Notes: a model not told the origin generated them from the sequence alone. Counted from the stretch's first letter, positions 1 through 8,736 are shown. The stretch is 64,000 bases of DNA from Mycobacterium sp. D16Q13 (GCF_002013375.1 NZ_MAEW01000003.1:124001-188000), one strand, 5' to 3'. A program made the numbers and translations.

Positions 1-162
1 TGGCGATCGTGATGCGCGCATGAGTTCATCGTGGCCGCGTGCTCCACCCGGATATCCGGCCATGGGCCCTCGATCTGTGGGCCGGAAGTCACCAATTCTT
101 CCCGCGATGGGCTCGCCGAGCCCGTCGCACTTCGGTACGTCAGGTACTTCGGGCCGAGCACC

Positions 163-178
163 GGTGACCAAGTGCCCT
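163..178. promoter_or_regulatory. Possible degenerate DosR-type box upstream of the acg-like gene
   Basis: The 16 bases GGTGACCAAGTGCCCT match about ten positions of the mycobacterial DosR consensus (a GGGAC / GTCCC dyad with an A/T-rich centre) and lie about 60 bp before the nitroreductase start. The match is partial and the dyad is imperfect. The main argument is context: Acg-type nitroreductases and universal stress proteins are classic DosR targets. The rest of bases 1-236 shows no convincing gene. Confidence 0.25.
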
Positions 179-236
179 GTCCACGCCGGAGTTCGTCACC
201 AAGAGTCGATATCACCACCAGCCGAGCGGAGCCGAT

Positions 237-1229
237 ATGCCCAAGACCATGGTTCACATCGACGTCGTCCAGACCGCGATCCAACTTGCCTGCCGCGCGC
301 CGTCTTTACACAACACTCAGCCGTGGCGCTGGGTTGTCGACTTGGGCTCTGGGGCTGGCGATCTGCACTTGCACCTGGACCGCTCGCGGTGCGTTCGCCG
401 AACCGACGGCGCGGGCCGCGAGGCGATCATCAGCTGCGGCGCAGCGCTGGATCATTTCCGGGTCGCGATGGCCTCGGCCGGATGGACGGCCCGCGTGGAA
501 CGGATCCCCGACCCCGATAACCCCGATCATCTCGCGACCATCACCTTCTCGCCCAGAAACGTTGTGGTCGTGGGTGATCGGCGACGCGCGGACGCTATCT
601 TGCAGCGGCGCACCGACCGCCTGCCCTTCGGGTTACCGCCCAACTGGTCACAGTTCGCGCGGATGCTCAACTCGGTGATCGCCGATAGGGCGGTGATTCT
701 GGACGTTGTCGACGACGCGATGCGGCCGAGATTGGCCGACGCGTCGGCGCTCAGTGACGCCCTACGTATCTACGATTCGGCCTACCACACCGAGCTCGAT
801 TGGTGGACCGCGTCGTTCACGCTGCAGGAAGGTATCCCCCGCAGTGCGCTGGTGTCGGCCGGCGAGAGCGATCGCGTTGACATCGGCCGCACCTTTCCCG
901 TCGTCTCGGAACGGGCCTCGCGATCTGGCCCACAGGAGGACCAGGCCAAGGTGCTGGCGCTGTCCACGGCCCGAGACACCCCCAAGCATCTGTTGCGCTG
1001 CGGCGAACTGCTGTCCGAGGTGCTGCTGGAAGCGACGCTGGCGGGGATGGCAACCTGCACCATCACCCACATGCTGGAGTTGACGGCGAGTCGCGAGGCA
1101 GTCGGCGCCGCCATCGGGCGCGCGCACCCACAGGCATTGATCCGGGTGGGCCTGGCTCCCACATTCGGCCGCGTTCCGCCCCCGACACCGCGCCGGTCGC
1201 TTGCCGACGTGCTCGAGATTCGCGGCTAG
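237..1229 (+). CDS. Acg-type nitroreductase family protein
   Basis: This 330-aa protein belongs to the Acg family of divergent FMN nitroreductases (Rv2032/Rv3131 type). The N-terminal stretch with SLHNTQPW (about residues 23-30) is the family signature. The C-terminal part (GMATCTITHMLEL, then an R-x-G-containing strand) fits the second half of the nitroreductase fold. Acg proteins lack much of the usual FMN-binding pocket and are thought to sequester flavin rather than reduce nitro compounds. The ATG at 237 begins just before the conserved region. The gene ends 9 bp before a universal stress protein, so the two probably form an operon. Both types are commonly controlled by DosR in hypoxia; that regulation is inferred here. 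Confidence 0.85.
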   Translation: MPKTMVHIDVVQTAIQLACRAPSLHNTQPWRWVVDLGSGAGDLHLHLDRSRCVRRTDGAGREAIISCGAALDHFRVAMASAGWTARVERIPDPDNPDHLATITFSPRNVVVVGDRRRADAILQRRTDRLPFGLPPNWSQFARMLNSVIADRAVILDVVDDAMRPRLADASALSDALRIYDSAYHTELDWWTASFTLQEGIPRSALVSAGESDRVDIGRTFPVVSERASRSGPQEDQAKVLALSTARDTPKHLLRCGELLSEVLLEATLAGMATCTITHMLELTASREAVGAAIGRAHPQALIRVGLAPTFGRVPPPTPRRSLADVLEIRG

Positions 1230-1238
1230 GGCACGGCC

Positions 1239-2096
1239 ATGAGCGATATCCGCATTCCCGAACCCGCGGTGGTGGTCGGTATTGACGGCTCGCGGTCTGC
1301 CGTGCGGGCCGCGTTGTGGGCGGTCGATGAGGCGCTGCACCGTGAGGTGCCACTGCGCTTGGTCCACGTGGTGCCCGCGCCGCGGTTCCCCGAGTTCAAC
1401 AACGAGCCAAGTCCCGCCGGGGCCGCCGTAGGGCATGCCTTCCGCGAGATTAGTGCGACACGAAAGCCGGTGAAGGTCCTGGTCGACATCCGGCATGGCC
1501 GGGTGGCAGACGTGCTCCTGGACTCCTCGCGCGGTGCCCTCATGCTCTGCGTGGGTGCGACAGGCATCAGCGGCTCCGACACCCGGAAGGTCGGGTCCAC
1601 CGCTGCTGAAGTTCTCCGATCGGTGCACTGCCCGGTCGCGGTGATCCGTGACGGACAGCCACCCCCGGGTGCGACACCGGCGGTAGTCGTGGAGGTCGAC
1701 GAGTCCCACGAGTCCGTAGCCTCGCTGGAGCTGGCCGCGCACGAGGCAAGGCTGCGCGGAGCGCCGATGCGAGTCCTGCTGCGCCACCGCGTGCAGAGCG
1801 CGGCCGGGCACCGGGTCGCCACCCTGGCGCGTGAGGACCGTCAGGTGTCGGCCGTCCTGCTGGAGCGACGCCTGGCACCGCTGCGAGCCCGGCATCCCGA
1901 CCTGGACGTCCGCGCCCTCGATCCGGTGGGCGGCACGCTGGATTACCTGGAGCGTCACGGGCATTCCGTGCAGCTGGTCATCGTCGGGGCCGGCGACGCG
2001 GCGCATGTGCGGGAATTGGTCGGCCCCCATGGGTGCGGCGTTCTGGGCAGGACGCACTGTTCGGTACTTATTGCCGCGCGGCAACGGCTGCTATAG
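1239..2096 (+). CDS. Tandem-domain universal stress protein
   Basis: The 285-aa product has two Usp domains. The first starts at about residue 9 with VVVGIDGS and ends near residue 140 with a glycine-rich ATP-binding segment (GATG...GST) and the strand CPVAVIRDG. The second starts near VVVEVDESHES and ends with VIVGAGDAAHVREL and CSVLIA. The second domain keeps the fold but has a less canonical nucleotide loop. Mycobacterial two-domain Usps such as Rv2623 bind ATP and influence growth arrest. It lies directly downstream of an Acg-like gene, the usual dormancy pairing. Confidence 0.88.
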   Translation: MSDIRIPEPAVVVGIDGSRSAVRAALWAVDEALHREVPLRLVHVVPAPRFPEFNNEPSPAGAAVGHAFREISATRKPVKVLVDIRHGRVADVLLDSSRGALMLCVGATGISGSDTRKVGSTAAEVLRSVHCPVAVIRDGQPPPGATPAVVVEVDESHESVASLELAAHEARLRGAPMRVLLRHRVQSAAGHRVATLAREDRQVSAVLLERRLAPLRARHPDLDVRALDPVGGTLDYLERHGHSVQLVIVGAGDAAHVRELVGPHGCGVLGRTHCSVLIAARQRLL

Positions 2097-2142
2097 GCCA
2101 CACCTCCGCGTGCGGCCCACTGCGCGCACCACGCCCCGTTTG

Positions 2143-2158
2143 GGGTACCTCGCTACTC
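2143..2158. promoter_or_regulatory. Island palindrome, copy 1 (GGGTA-N6-TACTC)
   Basis: GGGTACCTCGCTACTC differs by one base from the GAGTA-N6-TACTC palindrome found upstream of other genes in this island. It lies 90 bp before the ATG of the I9-like gene at 2249, a position compatible with an operator or activator site. Confidence 0.55.
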
Positions 2159-2248
2159 GCGTCATCGAGACCGCGTCAGGTCAGGATTCTGTGTATCGCT
2201 TTGGCACAACGAAACCGAACTGCACGGCCCTTGCCGGGAGGAGTAGAA

Positions 2249-2680
2249 ATGATTACGCGAACTGCCCCACACAGCGTCTCGCCGGACGTCAACCTGCTCA
2301 TCCTGGTCGAGGCCGGTCCTGCTCACGACCTTCGTGAGCAGCCGGGTGGAATAAATTCAGCTACACCGATTTTCGAGGCTGTTCGAGTCGCCGGGCACAC
2401 CGTCGCGCCCCTCCACGCCAACGCGGCGGGCGTACCACCCGAGCTTCGATCCATCTTCGTCGTCACCGCACCCGCCGGGCCCGAATTCGATCGGCTCGCC
2501 GAGCACCTGCGGGCACTCCCCGGTGTCGCGGCCACCTACCTGGAATCCCCCGAGGTTCGCCCGCAGCCCGTCGGCCCCCGCCCCATTCCGGTGTCGATCG
2601 GCAGTCAGCGCCGGGCAGCAATCCACCGTGTCACCCGTGGCGGCATCGGGGCTCTGCACACGCGCAGGCTAGCCGGTTAG
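2249..2680 (+). CDS. Uncharacterised 143-aa protein resembling a free-standing subtilase propeptide
   Basis: The ATG at 2249 follows a good ribosome site (GGGAGGAG). The longer frame from 2033 would overlap the stress protein and lacks such a site. There is no signal peptide or membrane segment. Residues about 75-105 (FVVTAPAG, then LAEHLRALPGV and YLESPEV) resemble the end of I9-type prodomains and of the region before the catalytic domain of many actinobacterial peptidases. The C-terminus is basic (RRAAIHRVTRGG). It faces a subtilase operon across a shared terminator and has its own copy of the island palindrome. I infer an intramolecular-chaperone-like or inhibitor role in trans; no established family is claimed. 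Confidence 0.6.
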   Translation: MITRTAPHSVSPDVNLLILVEAGPAHDLREQPGGINSATPIFEAVRVAGHTVAPLHANAAGVPPELRSIFVVTAPAGPEFDRLAEHLRALPGVAATYLESPEVRPQPVGPRPIPVSIGSQRRAAIHRVTRGGIGALHTRRLAG

Positions 2681-2691
2681 TACCGACCACG

Positions 2692-2723
2692 AAGGGGGCT
2701 GTGCGGCGCCGCACAGCCCCCTT
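2692..2723. terminator. Bidirectional terminator hairpin between convergent genes
   Basis: A perfect 32-bp palindrome has arms AAGGGGGCTGTGCGGC and GCCGCACAGCCCCCTT. It lies between the convergent stop codons at 2680 and 2737, as expected for a shared terminator. No strong T-run follows on either strand, which is usual in mycobacteria. Confidence 0.8.
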
Positions 2724-2736
2724 CCCTCTCGTGCCG

Positions 2737-2961
2737 CTATTGGATACCCGCGTTGGGCGGCGCGATATGCGTTCGCCCCTCCGGCTCCACGACCATGACC
2801 CCGGGAATATCCACCAGTTCAGCGGCATTCGCGATATCGCCGGACACCACGCCGATCTCGCGGTGTACCTGCATACCCGCCATGCCGGCGGCCCGCAACG
2901 CCGCCACCGTGCCGTCGAAATCACGCTCGTCGACCGTCACGGTGACCCGCTGTCCCGTCAC
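2737..2961 (-). CDS. 74-aa I9-like inhibitor/propeptide protein coupled to the subtilase
   Basis: The GTG start overlaps the subtilase stop (GTGA), so translation is probably coupled. The product runs VTVTVDERDF, then LRAAGMAGMQVHREIGVVSGDI (given in part), and ends with IPGVMVVEPEG. This beta-alpha-beta-beta-alpha-beta layout with a final G-V-x-x-VEP motif is that of inhibitor family I9, the subtilisin propeptide fold also found as free-standing inhibitors in fungi. There is no signal peptide. It is cotranscribed with the protease and could chaperone or inhibit it. The fold assignment is from pattern recognition and should be modelled. Confidence 0.65.
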   Translation of the reverse strand: MTGQRVTVTVDERDFDGTVAALRAAGMAGMQVHREIGVVSGDIANAAELVDIPGVMVVEPEGRTHIAPPNAGIQ

Positions 2962-4238
2962 TGTGGGGCCTGCACAAGCCCGGAGCCGACGTCGACGGCC
3001 GGAACGTTGAGCGGCACCGCGTGTTGCAACAGCACCGCCCACAACTGCCTGCCGGTGAGCCCGGTGGCCTCGCACCACAATGCCGCGATACCCGACACAT
3101 GGGGTGTGGCCATGCTGGTGCCGCTGATCGTGTTGTAGCGCTTCGGCATCGGCCACGACGAGTAGACATCGACACCCGGTCCGGCAAGGTCGATACGGCC
3201 GGCGGCTTTCGTCTTGGTGCTCGAGCGCGCCGAGAACCAGCCCGGCCTCAACGACGAATCCACCGCGGCGATGGCCATGATCGAGCGGCTGTTCGCGGGC
3301 ACTCCGACAAAGCCGTAGTTTCCGACCCGTCGGTTCGCGTTGTTTCCCGCCGCAGCGATGATCAGCGATCCGCGATCGAGTGCTCGCTGTCCCACCGTCT
3401 CGTAGGCAAGAGATGTCTTGTCGACATTGGCGCCCAATGACATCGAGATGACGGCGCAGTTGTTGGCCACTGCCCAGTTGATACCGGCAAGTATGCCGCC
3501 ATCGGCGCCCGACCCGGCGTTGCTCAACACCTTGCCCACAAAGATCTCGGCCTCGGTGGCCGCCCCATAACGGCGGCTTCCGCGCGGGGAACGCGGCCCG
3601 CAGGAGGTTCCGATGCAGTGCGTGCCGTGTCCGTGTCCATCATCGGCGGTCTCTCCGTCGATAAACGATTGCATGGTCACGTGACGCTTCTTGAAGTCCG
3701 GATGTGCGGGGTCGAAACCGGTGTCCAACACCGCCACCCGAACGCCGCGGCCGGTCTTTGAACTCGTATCCGTCCTCGTCGCCTGCAGACCCCATGTCGA
3801 CGCGTCGGTATCCGCAAAGGCAGCGGCGAGCTCAGCGGCGGCCGGTATCGCGGTGTCGGCCTGTAGGCGGGCGAAGAGGTCGGAGACACCGTGCTGGTAT
3901 CCGCTGAGGTACTCGGGAGACGTGACCGTCAGCGCATGATGGATCAGCTCCGGTTCCACGGACAACACCACGTCGCCTGCCTCAGCGGCGGCCTGAAGTG
4001 CCACGGTCTGTTCGGCGTCGGAGTCGACGACCGCCAGCCCCAGCTCGTCGAACACTGTCGCGTCGGCGTCGACGACAGCGCTGATATCCATTGCCTGGTT
4101 CTGAAAATCACTGCTGTGGGCGATATTCGAAAACCCCGCGACGCCGGCAAGGGTGTTGGCATGGTTTCCGCGTGCCTTCGCCGGAGCGAGTACCACCACG
4201 TGCCTTCCGGTGTAAATCTGCGAGTCGGTGTTAGTCAT
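2958..4238 (-). CDS. S8 family subtilisin-like serine protease without signal peptide
   Basis: The 426-aa protease has a complete catalytic set: Asp172 (AVLDTG), His204 (GHGHGTHC), Asn299 (AAAGNN) and Ser375 (SGTSMATPH). Residues about 13-100 form a propeptide-like segment ending in VEPE. The ATG at 4238 has a purine-rich site (GAAAGGA) upstream; an in-frame extension to 4421 looks non-coding. There is no signal peptide and no C-terminal membrane anchor, so it is not a mycosin and not obviously Sec/Tat exported. The I9-like gene downstream overlaps its stop, and a holin-like gene is divergent upstream. A weakened copy of the island palindrome (GAGTG-N6-TACCT, 4353-4368) lies 115 bp before the start. 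Confidence 0.88.
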   Translation of the reverse strand: MTNTDSQIYTGRHVVVLAPAKARGNHANTLAGVAGFSNIAHSSDFQNQAMDISAVVDADATVFDELGLAVVDSDAEQTVALQAAAEAGDVVLSVEPELIHHALTVTSPEYLSGYQHGVSDLFARLQADTAIPAAAELAAAFADTDASTWGLQATRTDTSSKTGRGVRVAVLDTGFDPAHPDFKKRHVTMQSFIDGETADDGHGHGTHCIGTSCGPRSPRGSRRYGAATEAEIFVGKVLSNAGSGADGGILAGINWAVANNCAVISMSLGANVDKTSLAYETVGQRALDRGSLIIAAAGNNANRRVGNYGFVGVPANSRSIMAIAAVDSSLRPGWFSARSSTKTKAAGRIDLAGPGVDVYSSWPMPKRYNTISGTSMATPHVSGIAALWCEATGLTGRQLWAVLLQHAVPLNVPAVDVGSGLVQAPQ

Positions 4239-4436
4239 TTCTAGGTCCGTCCTTTCGTGACGTACATGATGGGAAGCCGCAGACGCCCAACGGGATACAG
4301 ACGCACTAGCTCGGCTACCAGCAATAGTCGGCAGCGCCGTGCGATTTCGAACGAGTGGTCCACTACCTGCATTGACAGCAGTGGGCGCGAGCCCGGTCCG
4401 ATCCCAAAGTCGGCACGTCATCGCCGCCCACGAACG

Positions 4437-4452
4437 AAGTAGCCCGCTACTC
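4437..4452. promoter_or_regulatory. Island palindrome, copy 2 (AAGTA-N6-TACTC)
   Basis: AAGTAGCCCGCTACTC is one base from the GAGTA-N6-TACTC consensus. It lies 63 bp before the holin-like ATG and 199 bp before the divergent subtilase start, inside the 276-bp intergenic stretch 4239-4514. That stretch shows no other gene. Confidence 0.6.
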
Positions 4453-4514
4453 GTGTGGGTGTCCGCCCGCCGGATCTACGGTTCGAGAAGACCTATAACC
4501 AAAAGGAGCGAATC

Positions 4515-4760
4515 ATGACAACGCTTGAACGACAGGCAGTCCGGCAGCCGTCACACGCACCCACGACCAAGGTCGCGGCCAGCGGCACCGCCGGCGCGAT
4601 CTCGGTTGTCCTGGTCTTCGTTCTCGGCAAGTTCAATGTCGAGATACCCGGAGACGTCGGATCGGCCATCACCGTCCTCTTCTCCGTGGCATCCGGCTAC
4701 TTGGTGCATGAGCGCACCGTTCTTCAGCGACCGGCATCAGAAGGCACCGCGGAAGATTGA
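4515..4760 (+). CDS. Small holin-like membrane protein
   Basis: The 81-aa product follows a strong ribosome site (AAAAGGAGCG). After a polar N-terminus of about 20 residues there are two hydrophobic segments: AGAISVVLVFVLGKF (about 27-41) and AITVLFSVASGYLV (about 51-64), separated by an acidic turn (EIPGD). A charged tail follows. This pattern of a Thr/Lys lead, first helix, polar turn and second helix ending in GYLV is common in small phage-type holins of actinobacteria. No endolysin or phage gene is nearby. In this setting it could permeabilise the membrane and release the leaderless proteases next to it; that is inference. Confidence 0.65.
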   Translation: MTTLERQAVRQPSHAPTTKVAASGTAGAISVVLVFVLGKFNVEIPGDVGSAITVLFSVASGYLVHERTVLQRPASEGTAED

Positions 4761-4786
4761 CGCGCGGCCGATCGCGCGCGATATGT

Positions 4787-7498
4787 CTATTCCTGAGGGT
4801 TGGCCAGATCGCTCCACACAATCTTGGCAAGTTGATCACGGTCTGCGACATCGAGTTTGATGCACGCACGGTAGATGTGACCCTCGATGGTCCGCACCGA
4901 CAGCGTGAGACGCTCAGCGATCTCGCGGTTGCACAGCCCCTCACCGATGAGCGCCGCGATTTCACGCTCACGTGCCGTGACCGGCAGTGGTCGGGCGGCG
5001 GCCCGAATCGCGGGTGTGGCCGCGCCACCGCATTGGCCTGCGATCCGCAGTGCACGCGCGGCAGACTCCGCGCACTTGCTTCTATCCCCATCGCGCCCGC
5101 GCAACGCCACCGCTTGTGCCGCGGCATCGGCCGCCGAGAGCAGCAGGCCGGCGTTCTCGAACTCGCCACTCACCGCGTCCAGTGCCGCGGCGTCCGATGT
5201 GCCGACCGCGACCGCGTGCCGGGCGTACAGCCCCACCAACGGGCCATGAACCCGCGGTACCAGTGATTCGAGGCGGCGCCCCACAGTCCGGTCACCGAAC
5301 CGTGCCGCATGGTGCAAGGCCTCGGCCTCCACCGCATACTGACCGGCCGTGTGTGCGGCATCGGCCGCGCGCCGGGCGGCGTCTACCGCCGACCGATCCG
5401 CACCACGCGCTGCGGCGAGCCATGATTTCGCGATCAACAGCTGGGGGTCGTGCAACGCGACGAACTGCCCCGAGTGTTCCCCCGACTCGGTCAACACGCG
5501 CTCAGCATCGTCGACCTTCCCGAGTGCTGCGTAAGCGCGGGCGAGCAGAAGCCGCGCGGGCAACTGCCACGGCAGCGGCCTCTCGGCATTGAGCGCGGCC
5601 AGAGCCTGCTCGATCGACGATATCGCCGTCGGGAAGGCGCCGCGGTGCACAGCGACCAGCCCGGCCATGATGCGCGCAATCGCCCATGCGAGAAACTGTC
5701 CGGCAGAGGAGAATTCGGTGTACTCAGTAACACGGCGGTCGGCCAGCCGGAGCTGCCCGGTGTAGACGAGCGCCAGCACGTCGCAGTAGCGCACCATCAC
5801 CGCGATCATGCCGTCGGTGGACCGTTTCTGAGCGCGGCACCTCGCCGCGATCGGCTCGAACTCGTCACCGCGTCCGGCGACGGGCAGCGCCAGCCCGATA
5901 CCGAATGCCGCGAATTCCACGGCCTGCCGGGGCGCCTCCGGATCCGACAGCACCAGGGTCGCGGCGGCCAGCCCCTCGTCGAACTGATTCTCGTGCACAG
6001 CCAGCGCCGCCCCCGTCGCATCGACGACCAGTTTCAGGGCGGGATGCTGTACCCGTTCACGGAGCAGAGCCATCAGCTCGTGCGCACGCTGGACGTCGCC
6101 CATCGACCAGAACGCGATGGACACGAGTGGAAGGCCCCACAGGACCAGCGAGAGCTCGTCGAGCTGGTCCGGATCAAACTCGGCGAGCGCCTGCTCGGCT
6201 TCCTCGGGCCGGCCCTGCCACAGCAGAGCCCGGGAGAGCACCTCGGCCGCACGCAGTCCGCCGTCGCGTTCCACCGCGCACCGCGCCAGGTGCTCCCCGA
6301 CCGGCAGGTTGGACAGGTACACGGCGTCTTTCGCGGCGGAGACCAAGAGGGCCGGGTCGGTGGCCTCGTCGCTGTCGACCGATAGCTGCGCCAGCCGGAT
6401 GCGCTTGGCGGCCGAGCCGATATCGCGCTCCCGGAGCGCCCGCACGAGCTGGCCGCGCAGACGTCGGGCCGATGCGGTTCCCACTCTGCGCCGGACCACC
6501 TCGCCCAACATCGGATGGCTGAACCGCACATTGATCCGCCGGCCGTCGGCCTCGACACGGACAAAGCCGGTGATCTCCGCGCCATCCAGGGCGTCGCCGC
6601 CGGCGATCTCGCACAATGTGTCGAGATCAAGCGGTTCGCACAAGGACAGCAGTTTCAGCACGTTGAGCACGTCGCCATCCAGCTGTTCGAGGCGATCTCC
6701 GAGGAGTGCGGCCAACCCCGACGGAACCACCGTGTTACCGCGCAGCTGCCACACCCCGTGGACAGCGGTGAGGGATCCGGCCTCGACAGCCCCTTCCACC
6801 AGATGCCGAAGGAACAGCGGATTGCCACCGGATGACTCCCACATCACGTCCGCGCTGAGCCCTTCGAGCGCTCCGCCGAGCACCGACTCGACGAGGGCGA
6901 CGCTCTGCTCCTTGGTGAACGCCTCGAGCTCGAACCGGCGCAAGTAGTCGTCTTTCCACAATGCGGTGACCGCGTCCGGAACGGGCTCGCCGCTACGCAC
7001 GGTGGCCACCAACCGGCACGCGTGGCCGACGGCGATCTGATGCAGCAATGTCGCGGAGAGGTCGTCCAGCAGATGAGCGTCATCGATTCCGATAATCGGA
7101 TGTGGCGTTGCGACAATGGATTCCCGCGCTGCCGCAATAAGGGCGGCCGGATCACGCGACCCGGTGGTCTGTATCCAATGGGCGAACACCCCCAGCGGAA
7201 TGCTGCGCGACGACTCGGTGCACGCCACCCAGCGAACCTGGCATTCCAACGAGTCGGTAACCGTACGCGCGAGGGTCGTCTTGCCGACTCCGGCGGAGCC
7301 GACCAACACCACCCCACACGACACATCGTCCGCCAGCGTTGAGCGGACGGCCTCGAATTCAGTTGGGCGGTCGAGCAACTGCCAGCTCCCCGACATGGAA
7401 ACTGAGTCTAGATCGCGATACCGATTTGCGTGGGCCAGTCCGCCGGACGACTTCTCCCGCGCGGCGGGTTTGGTGATCGTAGGTGTCATCGCAACCAT
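4787..7498 (-). CDS. LuxR family (LAL-type) ATPase transcriptional regulator
   Basis: This 903-aa regulator has an N-terminal AAA/STAND-type ATPase with Walker A GSAGVGKTT near residue 70 and a Walker B-like IIGIDDAH. A long TPR-like helical middle follows, and a C-terminal LuxR HTH (PVTAREREIAALI, NREIAERL, SVRTIEGHI). That is the LAL (MalT-like) architecture, in which ligand binding drives ATP-dependent oligomerisation and activation. The chosen ATG at 7498 begins one base after the stop of the catalase-related gene, implying translational coupling; a later start (MSGSWQLL) is possible. It is the only transcription factor in the island and the best candidate to bind the GAGTA-N6-TACTC sites. 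Confidence 0.88.
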   Translation of the reverse strand: MVAMTPTITKPAAREKSSGGLAHANRYRDLDSVSMSGSWQLLDRPTEFEAVRSTLADDVSCGVVLVGSAGVGKTTLARTVTDSLECQVRWVACTESSRSIPLGVFAHWIQTTGSRDPAALIAAARESIVATPHPIIGIDDAHLLDDLSATLLHQIAVGHACRLVATVRSGEPVPDAVTALWKDDYLRRFELEAFTKEQSVALVESVLGGALEGLSADVMWESSGGNPLFLRHLVEGAVEAGSLTAVHGVWQLRGNTVVPSGLAALLGDRLEQLDGDVLNVLKLLSLCEPLDLDTLCEIAGGDALDGAEITGFVRVEADGRRINVRFSHPMLGEVVRRRVGTASARRLRGQLVRALRERDIGSAAKRIRLAQLSVDSDEATDPALLVSAAKDAVYLSNLPVGEHLARCAVERDGGLRAAEVLSRALLWQGRPEEAEQALAEFDPDQLDELSLVLWGLPLVSIAFWSMGDVQRAHELMALLRERVQHPALKLVVDATGAALAVHENQFDEGLAAATLVLSDPEAPRQAVEFAAFGIGLALPVAGRGDEFEPIAARCRAQKRSTDGMIAVMVRYCDVLALVYTGQLRLADRRVTEYTEFSSAGQFLAWAIARIMAGLVAVHRGAFPTAISSIEQALAALNAERPLPWQLPARLLLARAYAALGKVDDAERVLTESGEHSGQFVALHDPQLLIAKSWLAAARGADRSAVDAARRAADAAHTAGQYAVEAEALHHAARFGDRTVGRRLESLVPRVHGPLVGLYARHAVAVGTSDAAALDAVSGEFENAGLLLSAADAAAQAVALRGRDGDRSKCAESAARALRIAGQCGGAATPAIRAAARPLPVTAREREIAALIGEGLCNREIAERLTLSVRTIEGHIYRACIKLDVADRDQLAKIVWSDLANPQE

Positions 7499-7499
7499 C

Positions 7500-8624
7500 T
7501 CAGTCCGGCAGATCCTCGACCCCGGCCGGCTCCATCCGCGACACCCCGTTCTTCTCATGCCGAAAGTTGCTGGATGCCTCGTAGACTCGGAGTTTCAGCC
7601 GATTGATCGATCCCAGTGGGCGATGCGCCGCCAGGGCGCGCCAGGAGTTGAAGGACAGCACATCGTCGCCAAATACCTGCCGTTCGGCGCTGTATGAATC
7701 TTGCACGGGGAAGACGATTTTGGCGATTGCCCGGTGTGGTGAGTCCGCCTCAGGCCACGCGACGGTGGCGTCCTCGAGTGGCATGGTCTTGGCATCGGTG
7801 CACAACTGCGCCCTCAGTTCGTACTCAGCGCTGTTGTGCCGGAAGAACTCTGCGACCAAATGACGGAGCTCGTCGTCGGCGATAGGCTCCGGCAGGAGCA
7901 CCCCCTCAAGGTCCCGCACCGACTGTGACAGGGGAACGTAGCTGAGCTTGGCCACGTACTCTCCGTACCGTAGCGGCGCCGAGGAGTAGAAGGTGTCGCC
8001 AAGGATATGCGTGTTGGGACGCACGAACACAGCCACCGATTCCGGTAGTGAGAGTCCCACGCGTGGAAGAAATTTCGCCACACCACCGAGAAGGTTGCTA
8101 CCCAGCCTGAGCGCGGTGTCCGGCAGGCGCGCTAGCAACCATGCCGTCGGCATTCCCCGCCGAAGATATGCCTTGGCGCCCGCGAAGAGGAACTCGCGAT
8201 GGGTGACCAGGACGAAATCCTGGGTGGTGGCCTCGTCATCCGGAAGAGTACGGGCACCCTCGACGCCCAGGACCTTGATACCCAGGCCCCGCACGCCCCG
8301 GATCCGGTCGCTGCGCAGTAGACCAGAGGTCGTAGACAACCTCGAGATGACCGGGTATCTACCAGGAGTCGCGAACATGCCCTGGCGTAGGTGCGGCGGT
8401 AGGTCCGGATAAACCGTCAGCTCGCCGCGCAAGATGCCGTGACTCTTTGCGTGTGCATCGCGGACGGCATGCCGGTACTTCCGGAAGGCCCGTTCGTTGT
8501 TGGTGTGCAACACCTTGATGATCTTGTCGATGACCTCCTCCTCGCCGGGCGGGGCCACACTCATGTCCTCGTGGTACCGAAGGTAGGTATGCGTCGCGTC
8601 GAGTGGTCGCTCCGTTGTGCCCAT
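7500..8624 (-). CDS. Catalase-related haem protein (allene oxide synthase/minimal catalase type)
   Basis: The 374-aa protein has the short catalase-related core. A distal histidine lies at H58 in RDAHAKSHG. A segment like the catalase PVISRLST/RGLGIK region follows. The C-terminal signature (HRPLGSINR, then RVYEAS) places the haem-ligand tyrosine at about Y348. The small-subunit length and lack of the usual catalase C-terminal domains resemble coral allene oxide synthase and the M. avium catalase-related protein, which act on organic hydroperoxides rather than hydrogen peroxide. The ATG at 8624 has a clear site (GGGAGGA). It is divergent from an alpha-dioxygenase, which would supply fatty-acid hydroperoxides, and heads an operon with the LuxR regulator. 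Confidence 0.8.
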   Translation of the reverse strand: MGTTERPLDATHTYLRYHEDMSVAPPGEEEVIDKIIKVLHTNNERAFRKYRHAVRDAHAKSHGILRGELTVYPDLPPHLRQGMFATPGRYPVISRLSTTSGLLRSDRIRGVRGLGIKVLGVEGARTLPDDEATTQDFVLVTHREFLFAGAKAYLRRGMPTAWLLARLPDTALRLGSNLLGGVAKFLPRVGLSLPESVAVFVRPNTHILGDTFYSSAPLRYGEYVAKLSYVPLSQSVRDLEGVLLPEPIADDELRHLVAEFFRHNSAEYELRAQLCTDAKTMPLEDATVAWPEADSPHRAIAKIVFPVQDSYSAERQVFGDDVLSFNSWRALAAHRPLGSINRLKLRVYEASSNFRHEKNGVSRMEPAGVEDLPD

Positions 8625-8720
8625 CGCGCTCCAGTCCTCCCGTATTAGTGGTCCGAGACTGTCGATATCCGTCGGACACGGTGACTTGGTCAGTGTCGTG
8701 AAAGCCGGCGGCGCGCGCAC

Positions 8721-8736
8721 GAGTACACGACTACTC
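8721..8736. promoter_or_regulatory. Island palindrome, copy 3 (perfect GAGTA-N6-TACTC)
   Basis: GAGTACACGACTACTC is a perfect copy in the divergent promoter region, 97 bp before the catalase-related start. Confidence 0.65.

Noticed and set aside
762..2084. 440-aa open frame on the minus strand opposite the nitroreductase and stress protein
   Set aside because: It is a high-GC antisense shadow: it spans two recognisable genes on the other strand and its sequence is rich in H, Q and R with no motif.
4515..4760. Prophage remnant
   Set aside because: No endolysin, integrase, structural gene or attachment site accompanies the holin-like gene.
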